NCBI RefSeq assembly: GCF_000238595.1
Contig: NZ_AGTS01000159.1
Location: 1-64,000 of the forward strand
DNA from: Acidovorax sp. NO-1
GTDB taxonomy: Bacteria; Pseudomonadota; Gammaproteobacteria; Burkholderiales; Burkholderiaceae_C
Reading direction: 5' to 3'
Length of the DNA stretch: 64,000 bases
This document shows, in pieces, positions 1 to 9,450 of the stretch. Both the position numbers and the translations under genes were made by a program. Each line of letters opens with the position of its first letter. Within the stretch, counting starts at the first letter, position 1. The notes beneath the pieces were generated by a model. That model was given only the letters and a program-made list of their open reading frames with translations. It was not told where the DNA came from and made no database searches.

Positions 1-1521
1 TTAAAGAGCCTGTTGCCCGAGTTCGAGGGCAAGGTGAAGTGCATCTATATCGATCCGCCCTACAACACCGGCAATGAGGGTTGGGTTTACAACGATGCCG
101 TCAATGATCCAAAGATCAAACGCTGGCTGGGCCAGGTGGTTGGCAAGGAGGGGGATGACCTGTCGCGTCATGACAAGTGGCTCTGCATGATGTATCCGCG
201 CCTGAAGTTGCTGCACCGACTTCTTCATCCGGAAGGTGTGCTGTTTGTCAGCATCGATGACGACGAGGCGCATACCCTTCGCTTGGTTCTGGACGAGATT
301 TTCGGAAGACATGGAAGGCTTGCGACGTTCGTTTGGCGCACTGACGGCAACTTCGACAACCAAGCAAAAATTAAGAATTGCCATGAGTACATTTACATGT
401 ACTCCAAGTCACCAGACGCTTTCCCATATCCCTCGGTGGTCGATCCCGCCACGCCAGCGGATAGCAAGCTGTTCCGCCCCGTCATTCGAAACACCGTAGT
501 GAAAAACGGTACGAAAAACCCGCCGTCAAAGATCACTCTACCGATCGGTTTCCCCGCAGATTTCGAGGCAGGGACGATCGCCCGAAGGACAGACAAGTGG
601 CCGCACTTCTTGAACGCTGCCAAGGTCGCAGGCGGTCACTTGACTAATGAGGTCACCATCAAGAGCGGCTGGAGTTCGCTCGATATGTTGCAGGCCTTCA
701 TATCAAATGGTTTTAAGCCGTTGCTTGATCGCAAGCAGCAAGAAACTGTCTTCCGGCTCATGCCTTCTGGTGCTATCGAGAGCGTGAAGACACGTAAGCC
801 GAGTCATGTCATCACTGTCTTGACGGGCCAAGGCAGCACCCAGGCAGCCTCGGTTGACTTGGCTGAGCATGGGATCACGTTTTCATACCCGAAACCGCGC
901 AGCTTAGTTCGATATCTCATCAGCATGATCGATGACGAAGAATGCATTGTTCTCGACTCCTTTGCTGGCTCCGGCACCACTGCGCATGCTGTGCTCGATC
1001 TCAATCTTCAAGAGGGCGAGAGGCGCCGCTTCATTCTTATTGAAATGGAAAGCTACGCGTCTTCATTGACTTCTGAACGCGTTAAAGCGGCCATCAGCGG
1101 GGACGTCGATACGTCAGATCGACCTGCGCTCGGCGGCGGCTTCGACTACTACACCGTCGGCGAGCCGATATTCCTGCCTGACGAAAATCTCAACGAGGCC
1201 GTCGGTACTGACGCTATCCGCGCCTATGTGGCTTACAGCGAAGGCATCCCGTCTGACGATCAAACCACGGCGGAGAACCCGCACAGCCCTTACCTTCTGG
1301 GGCTGAACCGGGAAACGGCCTGGATCTTCCACTACGAGCCCGAAAGGGCGACCCGTCTTGATATGGAGTTTTTGTCGGGCCTGCGTTTTGGTGCCGATAC
1401 GGGTGCCAGAAAGCCAGGCACGGTCATCATTTACGCCGACCGCTGCCTGTTGTCTGCGGCTTTCATGGCCAAGCACGGAATCATCTTCAAGAAGATTCCG
1501 CGCGACATCACGCGCTTCTGA
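1..1521 (+). CDS. mod: Type III restriction-modification methyltransferase (Mod), 5' partial
   Basis: Modification subunit of a type III R-M system, expected to methylate adenine with S-adenosylmethionine and to provide target recognition for the Res subunit. The frame is open to the left edge, so the true start lies outside the window; the TTG at 13 is internal. The catalytic motif DPPYNTG is at visible residues 18-24 and the SAM-binding motif FAGSGTT near residue 321. This order, with DPPY before FxGxG, is that of beta-class amino methyltransferases. The segment between them is the likely target-recognition region. The C-terminus IPRDITRF is typical of full-length Mod proteins. It is followed after 32 bases by res. 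Base composition is clearly lower in GC than the genes to the right, suggesting acquisition by transfer. Confidence 0.93.
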   Translation, partial: LKSLLPEFEGKVKCIYIDPPYNTGNEGWVYNDAVNDPKIKRWLGQVVGKEGDDLSRHDKWLCMMYPRLKLLHRLLHPEGVLFVSIDDDEAHTLRLVLDEIFGRHGRLATFVWRTDGNFDNQAKIKNCHEYIYMYSKSPDAFPYPSVVDPATPADSKLFRPVIRNTVVKNGTKNPPSKITLPIGFPADFEAGTIARRTDKWPHFLNAAKVAGGHLTNEVTIKSGWSSLDMLQAFISNGFKPLLDRKQQETVFRLMPSGAIESVKTRKPSHVITVLTGQGSTQAASVDLAEHGITFSYPKPRSLVRYLISMIDDEECIVLDSFAGSGTTAHAVLDLNLQEGERRRFILIEMESYASSLTSERVKAAISGDVDTSDRPALGGGFDYYTVGEPIFLPDENLNEAVGTDAIRAYVAYSEGIPSDDQTTAENPHSPYLLGLNRETAWIFHYEPERATRLDMEFLSGLRFGADTGARKPGTVIIYADRCLLSAAFMAKHGIIFKKIPRDITRF

Positions 1522-1553
1522 GCCAGACCACCACCACAGGGAATAGCGACACC

Positions 1554-4259
1554 ATGGAACTCAAGGATTACCAAGCGCGCGTACTGGTTGATTTGGCCGA
1601 CTATCTGGACGCACTGGACCGCACGCCCAATCTGGCGCAGGCCTTCGCGGAGTATTGGTCCAGCCGGGGTGTGCGCGTGGGCAGTACCGGTGCGCAGGCA
1701 GGTATGGAGCCGTACAAAAACACGGTGCCCGGTGTGCCGCACATCTGCGCCAAGGTGCCCACGGCGGGGGGCAAGACCTTTATTGCGGTGAATGCATTGG
1801 AGACGGTGTTTACCGCGCTGACCAAGCGAAGCCCCAGGCGGCCCAAGATGGTGGTGTGGCTTGTGCCATCGCTCACCATCTTGGACCAAACCGTGCAGGC
1901 GCTGGGTAACCCCGAGCATCCTTATCGCAGGCGGCTTGACCAGTTGTTCCGCCACCGCGTGGCGGTGTACGAAAAGCGCGACTTGCTGATGGGCGCGGGG
2001 TTCTCGTACGACACGGCCCAAGAACAACTGTCGATTGTGGTGATGAGCTTTGATTCGCTGCGCGCCAAGAACAAGGAAGACCGCAAGATTTACCAGGAGA
2101 ACGGCAATCTGGCCTCGTTCCTGCTGCCCGACCAGGGCGACGGCAGCGACTGGCTTTTGCCCGAGCATGACCCCTCAGCCCTTATCAATGTGATTCGCCG
2201 CATGCGGCCTGTGGTGGTGGTGGACGAGAGCCACAACGCAGAAAGCCAGTTGTCGGTGGAGATGATGAAGAACCTGAACCCGGACTTCATCCTGGACCTG
2301 ACGGCCACGCCGCGCAACAACAGCAACATCATCAGCTTCGTGGATGCGCTGGCGCTCAAAAAGCAGCACATGGTGAAGTTGCCGGTGATCGTGGCCAACC
2401 GCAGCAGCAAGACTGAGGTGATGGAGGCCGCGCTGATTTTGCGGGGGCAACTGGAGGCTATGGCCCAGAGGGAAGAGGCTGCTGGCGGCAAGCACATCCG
2501 GCCCATCGTGCTGTTCCAGGCGCAGCCTCGTACGGCCGATGACAACACGACGTTCGAGAAAATTCGTGAAACCTTGGTGCAGTGGAAGGTGCCTGCCGAG
2601 CAGATCAAGATCAAAACGGCCGACATTAATGAACTCAAGGGCATCGACTTGATGAGCCGGGATTGCCCGGTGCGCTACATCATCACCGTCAACGCGCTCA
2701 AGGAAGGTTGGGATTGCCCGAACGCATACATCCTGGCATCACTGGCCGACAAAACGTCTGCCGTGGACGTGGAGCAGATTTTGGGTCGCGTGCTGCGCAT
2801 GCCCCATGTGCAGCAACACAGCCATGATCTTTTAAACCTGTCGTACGTGTTTACGGCCAGCAATCGGTTCATGGACACCTTGCAAAGTGTGGTGAAAGGG
2901 TTGAACCGGGCGGGCTTTACCGACAAGGACTTTCGCGCGCTGGAGCAAGAATGCCTGGCCCCGGCTCCGGGCTGCGGAGTACCAGCGCCATCGCTGGGTT
3001 TGTTTGATGCCCTACCGGATGCGCAAGGTACCGATGCGCCAAGTCATGCCATTGACGAGTTGGATGCGAACGCTCTGGCGCCAGACTGGCAAGCCGCCGC
3101 CCAGTGGGACGAAAACGCAGCTCCTGCGGTAGCGGCTACAGGCGGGGATGCTTCGCCCTCTACGGCGTTTGTGGATCAAATCAAGGCGCAAGCCAAGGCG
3201 GAAAACCAGGCTTTTGAGGCCAAGGCGCAGGCTGCGGAAGAGGGCGTGACGCAAGAGCTGGAGGACAAGATGAATCGACACCGGTTGAAAGAACTGTTCC
3301 GCGACGAAGCCATGAATTTGGCGCTGCCGCAGTTTTTTATCAAAGTCCAGAACGGTGGTTTTTTTGATGCGGACCAGCCCTATCAAACCTTCGAGCGTGA
3401 GGAGCTTTTGAGGGATTTCCGCTTGTCGCAAGCCGACGCCACGATTTCCTTTGATGACGTGGAAACCGAGGTGTATCGCGTGGACTTGGAGCAGTTGGGC
3501 GTAGAGAACTATGCCCCCAAGGCCTTTAAGCTCGCAGTGAATGAACGCGCTCGGTTTACCGCTTACCTGCTGAGCCTGCCGCAAGAAAGCCAGATTGCCA
3601 ATCTGGTGAGCCGCATCACGGAGTTGATCGGCAACATGTATCCCATTACGGACCCCGAGGTGAAGGAGTATGTGGGGCGCATTGTGGTTGGCATGAGCGC
3701 GGAGCAGATGCGAGACTGCATCGAGCGCGACGTTGCCTATGTGCGCAAGATCAAAAAGAAGATTTCGGCGCTGGCCGATGTTCACGCAGTGAAAGCGTTT
3801 ACCGACCTGCTGGATGTTGACCGCATCGTGCTGCAGCCGGGGTTCAAGCTGCCCGAATCAATCACACCCAGCGCCAATGCCAGCGCAGTACCGAAGAGCT
3901 TGTATGTGACAGAGGCGGCCATGGGTGACTTTGAACGACGATTGATCAACGACATAGCCAACCTGGACAGCGTGCAGTGGTGGCACCGAAATCTGTCTCG
4001 GGGCAAGGGGTTCCGTATCAACGGCTTCCTCAATCACTACCCGGACTTCATTGTGAAGACCAAGGCAGGCAAGATCATCGCGCTGGAAACCAAAGGCGAT
4101 GACCGCGACAACAGTGACTCGGAGCTGAAGCTCAAGCTGGGCAAACTTTGGGAGGCCAAGGCAGGTCGGGACTACCGGTACATGATGGTGTTCGACAACA
4201 ACCCTATCGAAGGTGCAGAGCGGCTGTCAGATGCGCTGAAGAAGATTGGTCAGTTGTGA
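1554..4259 (+). CDS. res: Type III restriction endonuclease subunit (Res)
   Basis: ATP-dependent translocase and endonuclease of the type III R-M system, acting in complex with Mod. The 901 residues match the usual size. Helicase motifs are visible: Walker A-like TAGGKT near residue 70, DESHN (DExH box) near 223, LTATPR shortly after, and a motif VI-like region with GRVLRMP. The C-terminus carries a PD-(D/E)xK nuclease core, PDFIV followed by LETKG, near residues 830-850. The start ATG at 1554 follows the mod stop by 32 bases, so the pair is probably one operon. No frameshift or missing motif is seen, so the system could be active provided the 5' end of mod is intact. Confidence 0.93.
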   Translation: MELKDYQARVLVDLADYLDALDRTPNLAQAFAEYWSSRGVRVGSTGAQAGMEPYKNTVPGVPHICAKVPTAGGKTFIAVNALETVFTALTKRSPRRPKMVVWLVPSLTILDQTVQALGNPEHPYRRRLDQLFRHRVAVYEKRDLLMGAGFSYDTAQEQLSIVVMSFDSLRAKNKEDRKIYQENGNLASFLLPDQGDGSDWLLPEHDPSALINVIRRMRPVVVVDESHNAESQLSVEMMKNLNPDFILDLTATPRNNSNIISFVDALALKKQHMVKLPVIVANRSSKTEVMEAALILRGQLEAMAQREEAAGGKHIRPIVLFQAQPRTADDNTTFEKIRETLVQWKVPAEQIKIKTADINELKGIDLMSRDCPVRYIITVNALKEGWDCPNAYILASLADKTSAVDVEQILGRVLRMPHVQQHSHDLLNLSYVFTASNRFMDTLQSVVKGLNRAGFTDKDFRALEQECLAPAPGCGVPAPSLGLFDALPDAQGTDAPSHAIDELDANALAPDWQAAAQWDENAAPAVAATGGDASPSTAFVDQIKAQAKAENQAFEAKAQAAEEGVTQELEDKMNRHRLKELFRDEAMNLALPQFFIKVQNGGFFDADQPYQTFEREELLRDFRLSQADATISFDDVETEVYRVDLEQLGVENYAPKAFKLAVNERARFTAYLLSLPQESQIANLVSRITELIGNMYPITDPEVKEYVGRIVVGMSAEQMRDCIERDVAYVRKIKKKISALADVHAVKAFTDLLDVDRIVLQPGFKLPESITPSANASAVPKSLYVTEAAMGDFERRLINDIANLDSVQWWHRNLSRGKGFRINGFLNHYPDFIVKTKAGKIIALETKGDDRDNSDSELKLKLGKLWEAKAGRDYRYMMVFDNNPIEGAERLSDALKKIGQL

Positions 4260-4557
4260 GGTTCAAAACATCCGCGGATGCATCGGTGAACTTTTGCATG
4301 AACGGTTGGCGGGTTTCCCGCCGGGGCCGATCGGCCGAATTGGGTGGGCTGCTGAGGAAAAGAGGGATTTGCTATTGAAAGCGTAGCTTGCGGCGCTTGT
4401 ATTTCAAGCGCTGGAGGCCAATTTGGCTTGATAGGGACTGAGCGCCGTTTGCCTTGCCTGTGGAACTGGGAGAAGCAAGCGCCCTGGCTTCGACAGGCCC
4501 AACGCGCGGTGGCTGGGCATGCACCCATGGCCTCGGCGTTGGCCTGGGCGTGGAGCC
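4260..4557. other. Intergenic gap between res and recJ
   Basis: About 300 bases without a supported gene between the convergent res and recJ. It holds a perfect hairpin GGCGGG-TTT-CCCGCC at 4308-4322, an adjacent 12-base palindrome GGCCGATCGGCC at 4325-4336, and one copy of the R1 repeat at 4366-4432. The hairpin lacks a following T run, so it is at best a weak terminator for res. The remainder shows no feature I recognise. It also marks the change from lower-GC restriction genes to the high-GC chromosome. Confidence 0.6.
4366..4432 (+). repeat. R1 dispersed three-hairpin repeat, copy 1
   Basis: Forward-orientation copy of the R1 element. It shows the family layout: GCTA...TAGC arms, then GCGCTT-n7-AAGCGC (here 4394-4413 region), then GGCC...GGC. 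It is wholly intergenic, between res and recJ. The other ten copies in the window are listed separately. Confidence 0.75.
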
Positions 4558-6273
4558 CTACAGCTGCGCCCCCTCCACCAGAAACTGCACCTTGCGCTCG
4601 CCCTTCCATTCGTTCACATCCAGCCGGAAGGCCAGCAGCACGCGCGCAGGCAGCTGCTCGGTGTGACCGAACCAGATGGCGTCCACCGGGTTGCCCTGGT
4701 GGATGATCTTGATGGACAGGTGGTTTTTGGCCTCCCCCACCAGGCGCTGGCTCACGATTTGCACTTCTTCGCTGAAGGTGGGCGGCAAGAAGCCCTGGCC
4801 CCAGACCTCGCGGTGCAGGGTGTCCACGATGTCGGCGCGGCAGTATTCGGGCGCCAGCGGGCCGTCGGTTTCTATCTTGCGGGTGAGGGTGGCGGCGTCC
4901 AGCCATTCCTGCGCGACCTGGGCCAGCGCCTGCTCGAAGGTGTCGAACGCGTCGGCATCTACCGTGCAGCCCGCCGCCATGGCGTGGCCGCCAAACTTGA
5001 GCAGCACGCCCGGGTGGCGCTTGGCCACCAGGTCGAGCGCATCGCGCAGGTGAAAGCCGGGGATGGAGCGGCCGGAGCCCTTGAGCTCGTGCGCCTTGCC
5101 CGGCGCGCTGCTGGCGGCAAACACAAAGGTCGGGCGGTGCAGCTTGTCCTTGATGCGGCTGGCCACGATGCCCACCACGCCCTCGTGAAAGTCCGGGTCG
5201 AACACGCTGATGGCCGGCGGCGGCTCTTCGTCTTCCTGGAACAGGCTCTCGGCCATCAGCATGGCCTGGTCGCGCATGCCGCCCTCGATCTCGCGGCGTT
5301 CGCGGTTGATGCCGTCAAGCAGGCCCGCCAGCTCGGCGGCGCGGACTGCGTCGTCGGTCAGCAGGCATTCGATGCCCAGCGTCATGTCGGCCAGGCGCCC
5401 TGCGGCGTTGATGCGCGGGCCTAAGGCAAAGCCAAAGTCGAAGGTGGTGGCCACGGGCGCCTTGCGGCCGGCGGCGTGGAATAGGGCTGCAACCCCGGCA
5501 GGCATTTGCCCTGCGCGGATGCGCTTCAGGCCCTGGGCGACCAGGCGGCGGTTGTTGGCGTCGAGCTTGACCACGTCGGCCACGGTGCCCAGCGCGACCA
5601 GGGTGAGCAGCGGGTCGAGCTTGGGTTGGGTGGCGGCGTCGAAGTTTCCGCGCGCCCGCAGTTCGGCCCGCAGCGCCAGCAGCACGTAGAACATCACGCC
5701 CACACCGGCCATGGACTTGCTCTCGAAAGTGCAGCCGGGCTGGTTGGGGTTGACGATGGCATCGGCCGCGGGCAGCTCGGGGCCGGGCAGGTGGTGGTCG
5801 GTGACGACGACCGTGAGGCCCAGCGCCTTGGCTTCGGCCACGCCCTCCACGCTGGCGATGCCGTTGTCCACGGTGATCAGCACATCGGCCCCGCGCTCGG
5901 CCACGCGGCGGGCGATGGATGCGGTGAGGCCATAACCGTCCGTCACGCGGTCGGGCACCAGGTAGTCCACGTTGCGGGCGCCCAGCAAACGCAGGCCGCG
6001 CACGCCCACGGCGCAGGCGGTTGCGCCGTCGCAGTCATAGTCGGCCACGATGACGAGGCGCTGGTTTTGCGCGATGGCGTCGGCCAGCAGGCGGGCGGCG
6101 GTGTCAATGCCTTTGAGGCCCGAGGGGGGCAGCAATCGGCCCAGGCCGTCGTCCAGTTCGTCCTTGGCGCGCACGCCGCGTGCGGCGTACAGGCGGGCCA
6201 GCAGCGGGTGTACCCCGGCCTGCTCCAGCGCCCAGGCGGCGCGGGGAGGAATGTCTCTTGCTACTATTTTCAT
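4558..6273 (-). CDS. recJ: Single-stranded-DNA-specific exonuclease RecJ
   Basis: 5'-3' single-strand exonuclease of recombination and mismatch repair, 571 residues, the family's usual size. DHH-superfamily motifs appear in order: ADYDCDGAT, ITVDNG, TDHH, LGTVADV, and the DHHA1 motif GGHAMAAG. The start was set at ATG 6273 (MKIVARDIPP); an upstream in-frame extension exists but belongs to the preceding gene's region in another frame. The ATG overlaps the upstream stop as ATGA, implying translational coupling. Notably this overlap and the first five codons lie inside an R1 repeat copy, so the repeat supplies the coupling junction. Confidence 0.95.
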   Translation of the reverse strand: MKIVARDIPPRAAWALEQAGVHPLLARLYAARGVRAKDELDDGLGRLLPPSGLKGIDTAARLLADAIAQNQRLVIVADYDCDGATACAVGVRGLRLLGARNVDYLVPDRVTDGYGLTASIARRVAERGADVLITVDNGIASVEGVAEAKALGLTVVVTDHHLPGPELPAADAIVNPNQPGCTFESKSMAGVGVMFYVLLALRAELRARGNFDAATQPKLDPLLTLVALGTVADVVKLDANNRRLVAQGLKRIRAGQMPAGVAALFHAAGRKAPVATTFDFGFALGPRINAAGRLADMTLGIECLLTDDAVRAAELAGLLDGINRERREIEGGMRDQAMLMAESLFQEDEEPPPAISVFDPDFHEGVVGIVASRIKDKLHRPTFVFAASSAPGKAHELKGSGRSIPGFHLRDALDLVAKRHPGVLLKFGGHAMAAGCTVDADAFDTFEQALAQVAQEWLDAATLTRKIETDGPLAPEYCRADIVDTLHREVWGQGFLPPTFSEEVQIVSQRLVGEAKNHLSIKIIHQGNPVDAIWFGHTEQLPARVLLAFRLDVNEWKGERKVQFLVEGAQL

Positions 6274-6324
6274 AGCTGGTTGCGCAGATCTGTAAAGCGC
6301 TGGGGCCTGAAAAGGCTTTGAAAA
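6257..6324 (+). repeat. R1 dispersed repeat, copy 2, forming the recJ start junction
   Basis: Forward-orientation copy with GCTAC...TAGC arms, GCGC...AAGCGC core and GCCTGAAAAGGC as third hairpin. On the minus strand it encodes the last 17 or so residues of the upstream protein and the first residues of RecJ, including the ATGA stop-start overlap at 6270-6273. Confidence 0.75.
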
Positions 6325-7226
6325 CGCTGGGCCAGCGTGCGGGGGGCGGTGTGGAAGGCCAGCGTGTTGCGCTCGCCGCACAGGGTCAGTTGCACCGCCG
6401 CGCCGCTTTCGGCTGTGCGCAGCAGATCGGCCACCGGGCCTGCGTCCAGCGCCGTCCACGCAGCGGTCCAGGCGCGCCAGTCTTCGTTCAGTGCCGCGTC
6501 GTGCAAGGTGGTGGGCACCGTCGGTGCAGTGGCGGCAGAGGCCGGGGGAGAGACAAGAACGCCGGTGCCATGCACCCAGAACGAGTTGATCACCGGCAAC
6601 CCGCGCTCCGAGCGCTCGTCGTTGAAAGCGTGGGTGTAAAGCAGCATCTGCATCTCGCTGTGCAGGCGATGCAGGGTGCGGGCCGCTTTCGCATCGGGCA
6701 TCCAGGCGCGCACGTCGCGTTGCAGCACGCGCTCCAGCGAGGCGGTTGCCAGGTCGGCAAACAGCGGGCTGGTGGCCAGCCAGCGTGTGGGCTGGTCGTA
6801 GTGCAGGGTGATGCCGTCTTCGGCAAACCAGGGCGAGACGATGGCCAGCAGCGCGCGCGATGCGGCGTCATCCAGCGCGAGGTGCTCAGGGTTGCGCAGC
6901 GTGACGTGGTCGGTGCTGACCTGCCACTGGCAGGGGTTGACAAACGCCCAGGCGTCACTGCTGGGTGACTGGCCCTGCTGGTGGCGGTGCCACGCGGCCC
7001 AGGGGATGCGGCCGTCCTGCGCGGGCAGGCCGAGGGCGCACGCCAGGGCGCGTTCGTGGGGGGCGGAGAAGCTGGTCTCCTCGCCGCTGTCACTGTGGGT
7101 GGGATGGGGGCTGAGCCGGGCCAGGAGCCGGTCCAGGTGGGGCAGGGCCAGGCCCTGCAGGGCTTGCTGGCATCCGGTGGCTGCGCTGGCGGCGTAGGGA
7201 ATGAGCAAATGGTTGGTGTCCGACAT
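6270..7226 (-). CDS. Conserved protein upstream of recJ (COG4255-like, sometimes annotated phosphoglycerate mutase)
   Basis: 318 residues from ATG 7226 (MSDTNHLLIPYAAS); a longer in-frame extension to 7295 lacks support. It resembles a betaproteobacterial family that sits next to recJ and is often annotated, without proof, as a cofactor-independent phosphoglycerate mutase or regulatory protein. Features are a conserved LPVINSFWVHGTG segment and a central tract of acidic and aromatic residues; no membrane segment or signal peptide is seen. It ends by overlapping the recJ start as ATGA. Its last 17 residues are encoded by an R1 repeat. It is divergent from lolC, with an 80-base gap that must hold both promoters. 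Function remains unknown. Confidence 0.75.
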   Translation of the reverse strand: MSDTNHLLIPYAASAATGCQQALQGLALPHLDRLLARLSPHPTHSDSGEETSFSAPHERALACALGLPAQDGRIPWAAWHRHQQGQSPSSDAWAFVNPCQWQVSTDHVTLRNPEHLALDDAASRALLAIVSPWFAEDGITLHYDQPTRWLATSPLFADLATASLERVLQRDVRAWMPDAKAARTLHRLHSEMQMLLYTHAFNDERSERGLPVINSFWVHGTGVLVSPPASAATAPTVPTTLHDAALNEDWRAWTAAWTALDAGPVADLLRTAESGAAVQLTLCGERNTLAFHTAPRTLAQRFQSLFRPQRFTDLRNQL

Positions 7227-7306
7227 GGGCCTATTGTCCGGGATGCCACAATCTGCCCCGCCCGCGCCAGACATTCCGTCTGTTGCGGGCGCCACCTTAT
7301 TGATCC

Positions 7307-8560
7307 ATGCAAATCCCCTACGAACTGGCCCTGGGCTGGCGCTACACGCGCGCGGGCCGCGCCACGCGGCGCAACGGCTTTATCTCGTTCATCTCGGGCG
7401 TGTCCATGCTGGGCATTGCGCTCGGGGTGGCGGCGCTGATCATCGTGCTGAGCGTGATGAACGGTTTTCAGAAAGAGGTGCGCGACCGCATGCTCAGCGT
7501 GGTCTCGCACATCGAGATTTTTGCGCCCCAGGGCGCTGCGTTGGCCGACCCGGCGCTCACGCTGGCCGAGGCCAAACAAAACCCCAACGTGGTGGGCGCT
7601 GCACCCTTTGTGGCTGCGCAGGCGCTGCTGGCGCGCGGCGAGGACATGAAGGGCGCGCTGGTGCGCGGCATCGACCCGGCGCTGGAAGGCTCGGTGACGG
7701 ACTTGGCCGCCACCAATGAAAAAACGCTCAACCTGCTCGTGCCCGGTGAATTCCGCGTGGTGCTGGGCGGCGAGCTGGCCCGCGCTTTGGGCGTGCGCGC
7801 TGGCGATGTGGTCACCCTCATCGCCCCCGCTGGCCAGGTCACCCCGGCGGGCGTGGTGCCGCGCCTCAAGCAGATGACGGTGGCGGGCACGTTCGATTCG
7901 GGCCACTACGAATACGACTCGGCCCTGGTGCTGCTGCACCACGAGGATGCGCAGCGCATCTTCCGCCTCGAAGGCCCCACGGGCGTGCGGCTGAAGCTCA
8001 AAGACCTGCACCAGGCGCGCGAGGTGGCCCAGCAACTGGCGGGCACCCTGAGTGGCCAGCTGCTGATCCGCGACTGGACGCAGCAGAACCGCACCTGGTT
8101 TGCGGCCGTGCAGTTGGAAAAACGCATGATGTTTATCATCCTCACGCTCATCGTGGCGGTGGCGGCGTTCAACCTGGTATCGACCCTGGTGATGACGGTG
8201 ACCGACAAGCGTGCCGACATCGCCATCCTGCGCACCCTGGGCGCCAGCCCCAAAAGCATCATGGGCATCTTTGTGGTGCAGGGCGCCATGGTCGGCGTCA
8301 TCGGCACGGCCGTGGGCCTGCTGCTGGGCCTGGGCATCGCGTTCAACATCGACGTGATCGTGCCTGCCATCGAGAAGGCGCTGAACGCGAGCTTCTTGCC
8401 CAAGGACATCTACCTCATCAGCAAGATGCCGAGCGAGCCGCAAAGCAGCGATATCGTGCCTATCGGCGTCATCTCGCTGATCCTGGCTTTTGTGGCCACC
8501 CTGTACCCCAGCTGGCGTGCCAGCCGCGTCAACCCCGCCGAGGCTCTTCGCTATGAATGA
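7307..8560 (+). CDS. lolC: Lipoprotein-releasing ABC transporter permease (LolC/LolE family)
   Basis: Inner-membrane permease that extracts mature lipoproteins for transfer to LolA. 417 residues, with the family opening ([11 protein letters not shown], then [21 protein letters not shown] as first membrane segment), a large periplasmic domain, three C-terminal membrane segments (about residues 275-300, 320-345, 380-400) and the typical ending [10 protein letters not shown]. lolD lies downstream. No separate lolE is present here, so the permease may work as a homodimer of the LolF type; that is inference. The stop is immediately followed by an R2 repeat that fills the gap to lolD. Confidence 0.9.
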   Translation: MQIPYELALGWRYTRAGRATRRNGFISFISGVSMLGIALGVAALIIVLSVMNGFQKEVRDRMLSVVSHIEIFAPQGAALADPALTLAEAKQNPNVVGAAPFVAAQALLARGEDMKGALVRGIDPALEGSVTDLAATNEKTLNLLVPGEFRVVLGGELARALGVRAGDVVTLIAPAGQVTPAGVVPRLKQMTVAGTFDSGHYEYDSALVLLHHEDAQRIFRLEGPTGVRLKLKDLHQAREVAQQLAGTLSGQLLIRDWTQQNRTWFAAVQLEKRMMFIILTLIVAVAAFNLVSTLVMTVTDKRADIAILRTLGASPKSIMGIFVVQGAMVGVIGTAVGLLLGLGIAFNIDVIVPAIEKALNASFLPKDIYLISKMPSEPQSSDIVPIGVISLILAFVATLYPSWRASRVNPAEALRYE

Positions 8561-8709
8561 GAAACACCCCCCTGAGACGCTTCGCGTCTTCCCCCCGCTC
8601 TCGCATTGCTGCGCAATGCGGGCAGGGGGACGCAGCCAGCGCGGCGGGGCGGCCCTTGCGCGGCTGCCTTGGCCTGGCGAGCGCCAGTTTCATGCCATGG
8701 ATATCTGAG
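8561..8709 (+). repeat. R2 structured repeat, copy 1 (between lolC and lolD)
   Basis: Starts with GAAACACCCCCCTGAG directly after the lolC stop and runs to the lolD ATG. It contains two perfect hairpins: AGACGC-TTC-GCGTCT (8575-8589) and CGCATTGC-TGC-GCAATGCG (8602-8620), then a GGGGGACGCAGCCAGCGC tract. The second copy at 55250-55443 has the same layout with compensatory changes in both stems. Confidence 0.8.
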
Positions 8710-9396
8710 ATGAACACTGTAAATAACGCCGTGGTGCTCGAAGCCCGCGGCATCACCAAGCGCTTTACCGAAGGCCGTCTGGACGTGACGGTGCTGCAAG
8801 GCGTGGACCTGCAGATCCACGCGGGTGAAACGCTGGCCATCGTCGGCGCGTCGGGCTCGGGCAAGAGCACCCTGCTGCACCTGCTGGGTGGGCTGGATGC
8901 GCCCACGTCGGGCACAGTGCGGTTGAAGGGCGAAGAGATGTCTTCCCTCTCTGCCGAACGCCAGGGCCAGCTGCGCAACCAGCACCTGGGCTTCATCTAC
9001 CAGTTTCACCACCTGCTGCCCGAATTCAGCGCGCTGGACAACGTGGCCATGCCGCTGCGCATTCGCCGCCTGCCGTTGGATCAGTGCCATGCCGAGGCAG
9101 AGCGTGTGCTCACCTCGGTGGGTTTGAAAGAGCGCCTGATGCACCGCCCCGCCGAGCTGTCGGGCGGCGAGCGCCAGCGTGTGGCCATTGCGCGGGCGCT
9201 CGTCACCCGGCCCGCCTGCGTGTTGGCGGACGAGCCCACGGGCAACCTCGACCGCACCACGGCAGACGGCGTGTTCGATTTGATGCTGCAGCTCGCGCGG
9301 GACCAGGGCACGGCGTTTGTGATGGTCACGCACGATGAATCTCTGGCCGCGCGCTGCGACCGCGTGGTGCGGCTGGTGCTGGGGCGGCTGAGCTAG
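8710..9396 (+). CDS. lolD: Lipoprotein-releasing system ATP-binding protein LolD
   Basis: ATPase powering the LolC-type permease. 228 residues from ATG 8710 ([14 protein letters not shown]), the normal LolD length. Walker A is GASGSGKST, the signature is [14 protein letters not shown], Walker B is CVLADEPTG and the switch histidine lies in [20 protein letters not shown] is the characteristic LolD segment. An ATG at 8557 overlapping the lolC stop is in the same frame and would add 51 residues translated from the R2 repeat; I judge 8710 the real start because the extension has no family counterpart, but the open frame through the repeat is unusual. Confidence 0.94.
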   Translation: MNTVNNAVVLEARGITKRFTEGRLDVTVLQGVDLQIHAGETLAIVGASGSGKSTLLHLLGGLDAPTSGTVRLKGEEMSSLSAERQGQLRNQHLGFIYQFHHLLPEFSALDNVAMPLRIRRLPLDQCHAEAERVLTSVGLKERLMHRPAELSGGERQRVAIARALVTRPACVLADEPTGNLDRTTADGVFDLMLQLARDQGTAFVMVTHDESLAARCDRVVRLVLGRLS

Positions 9397-9450
9397 CGCT
9401 GGGGGAACGCCGGCGGGAAGGCATTGCCGCCCGCCCGCCGGGCCTTGCAC

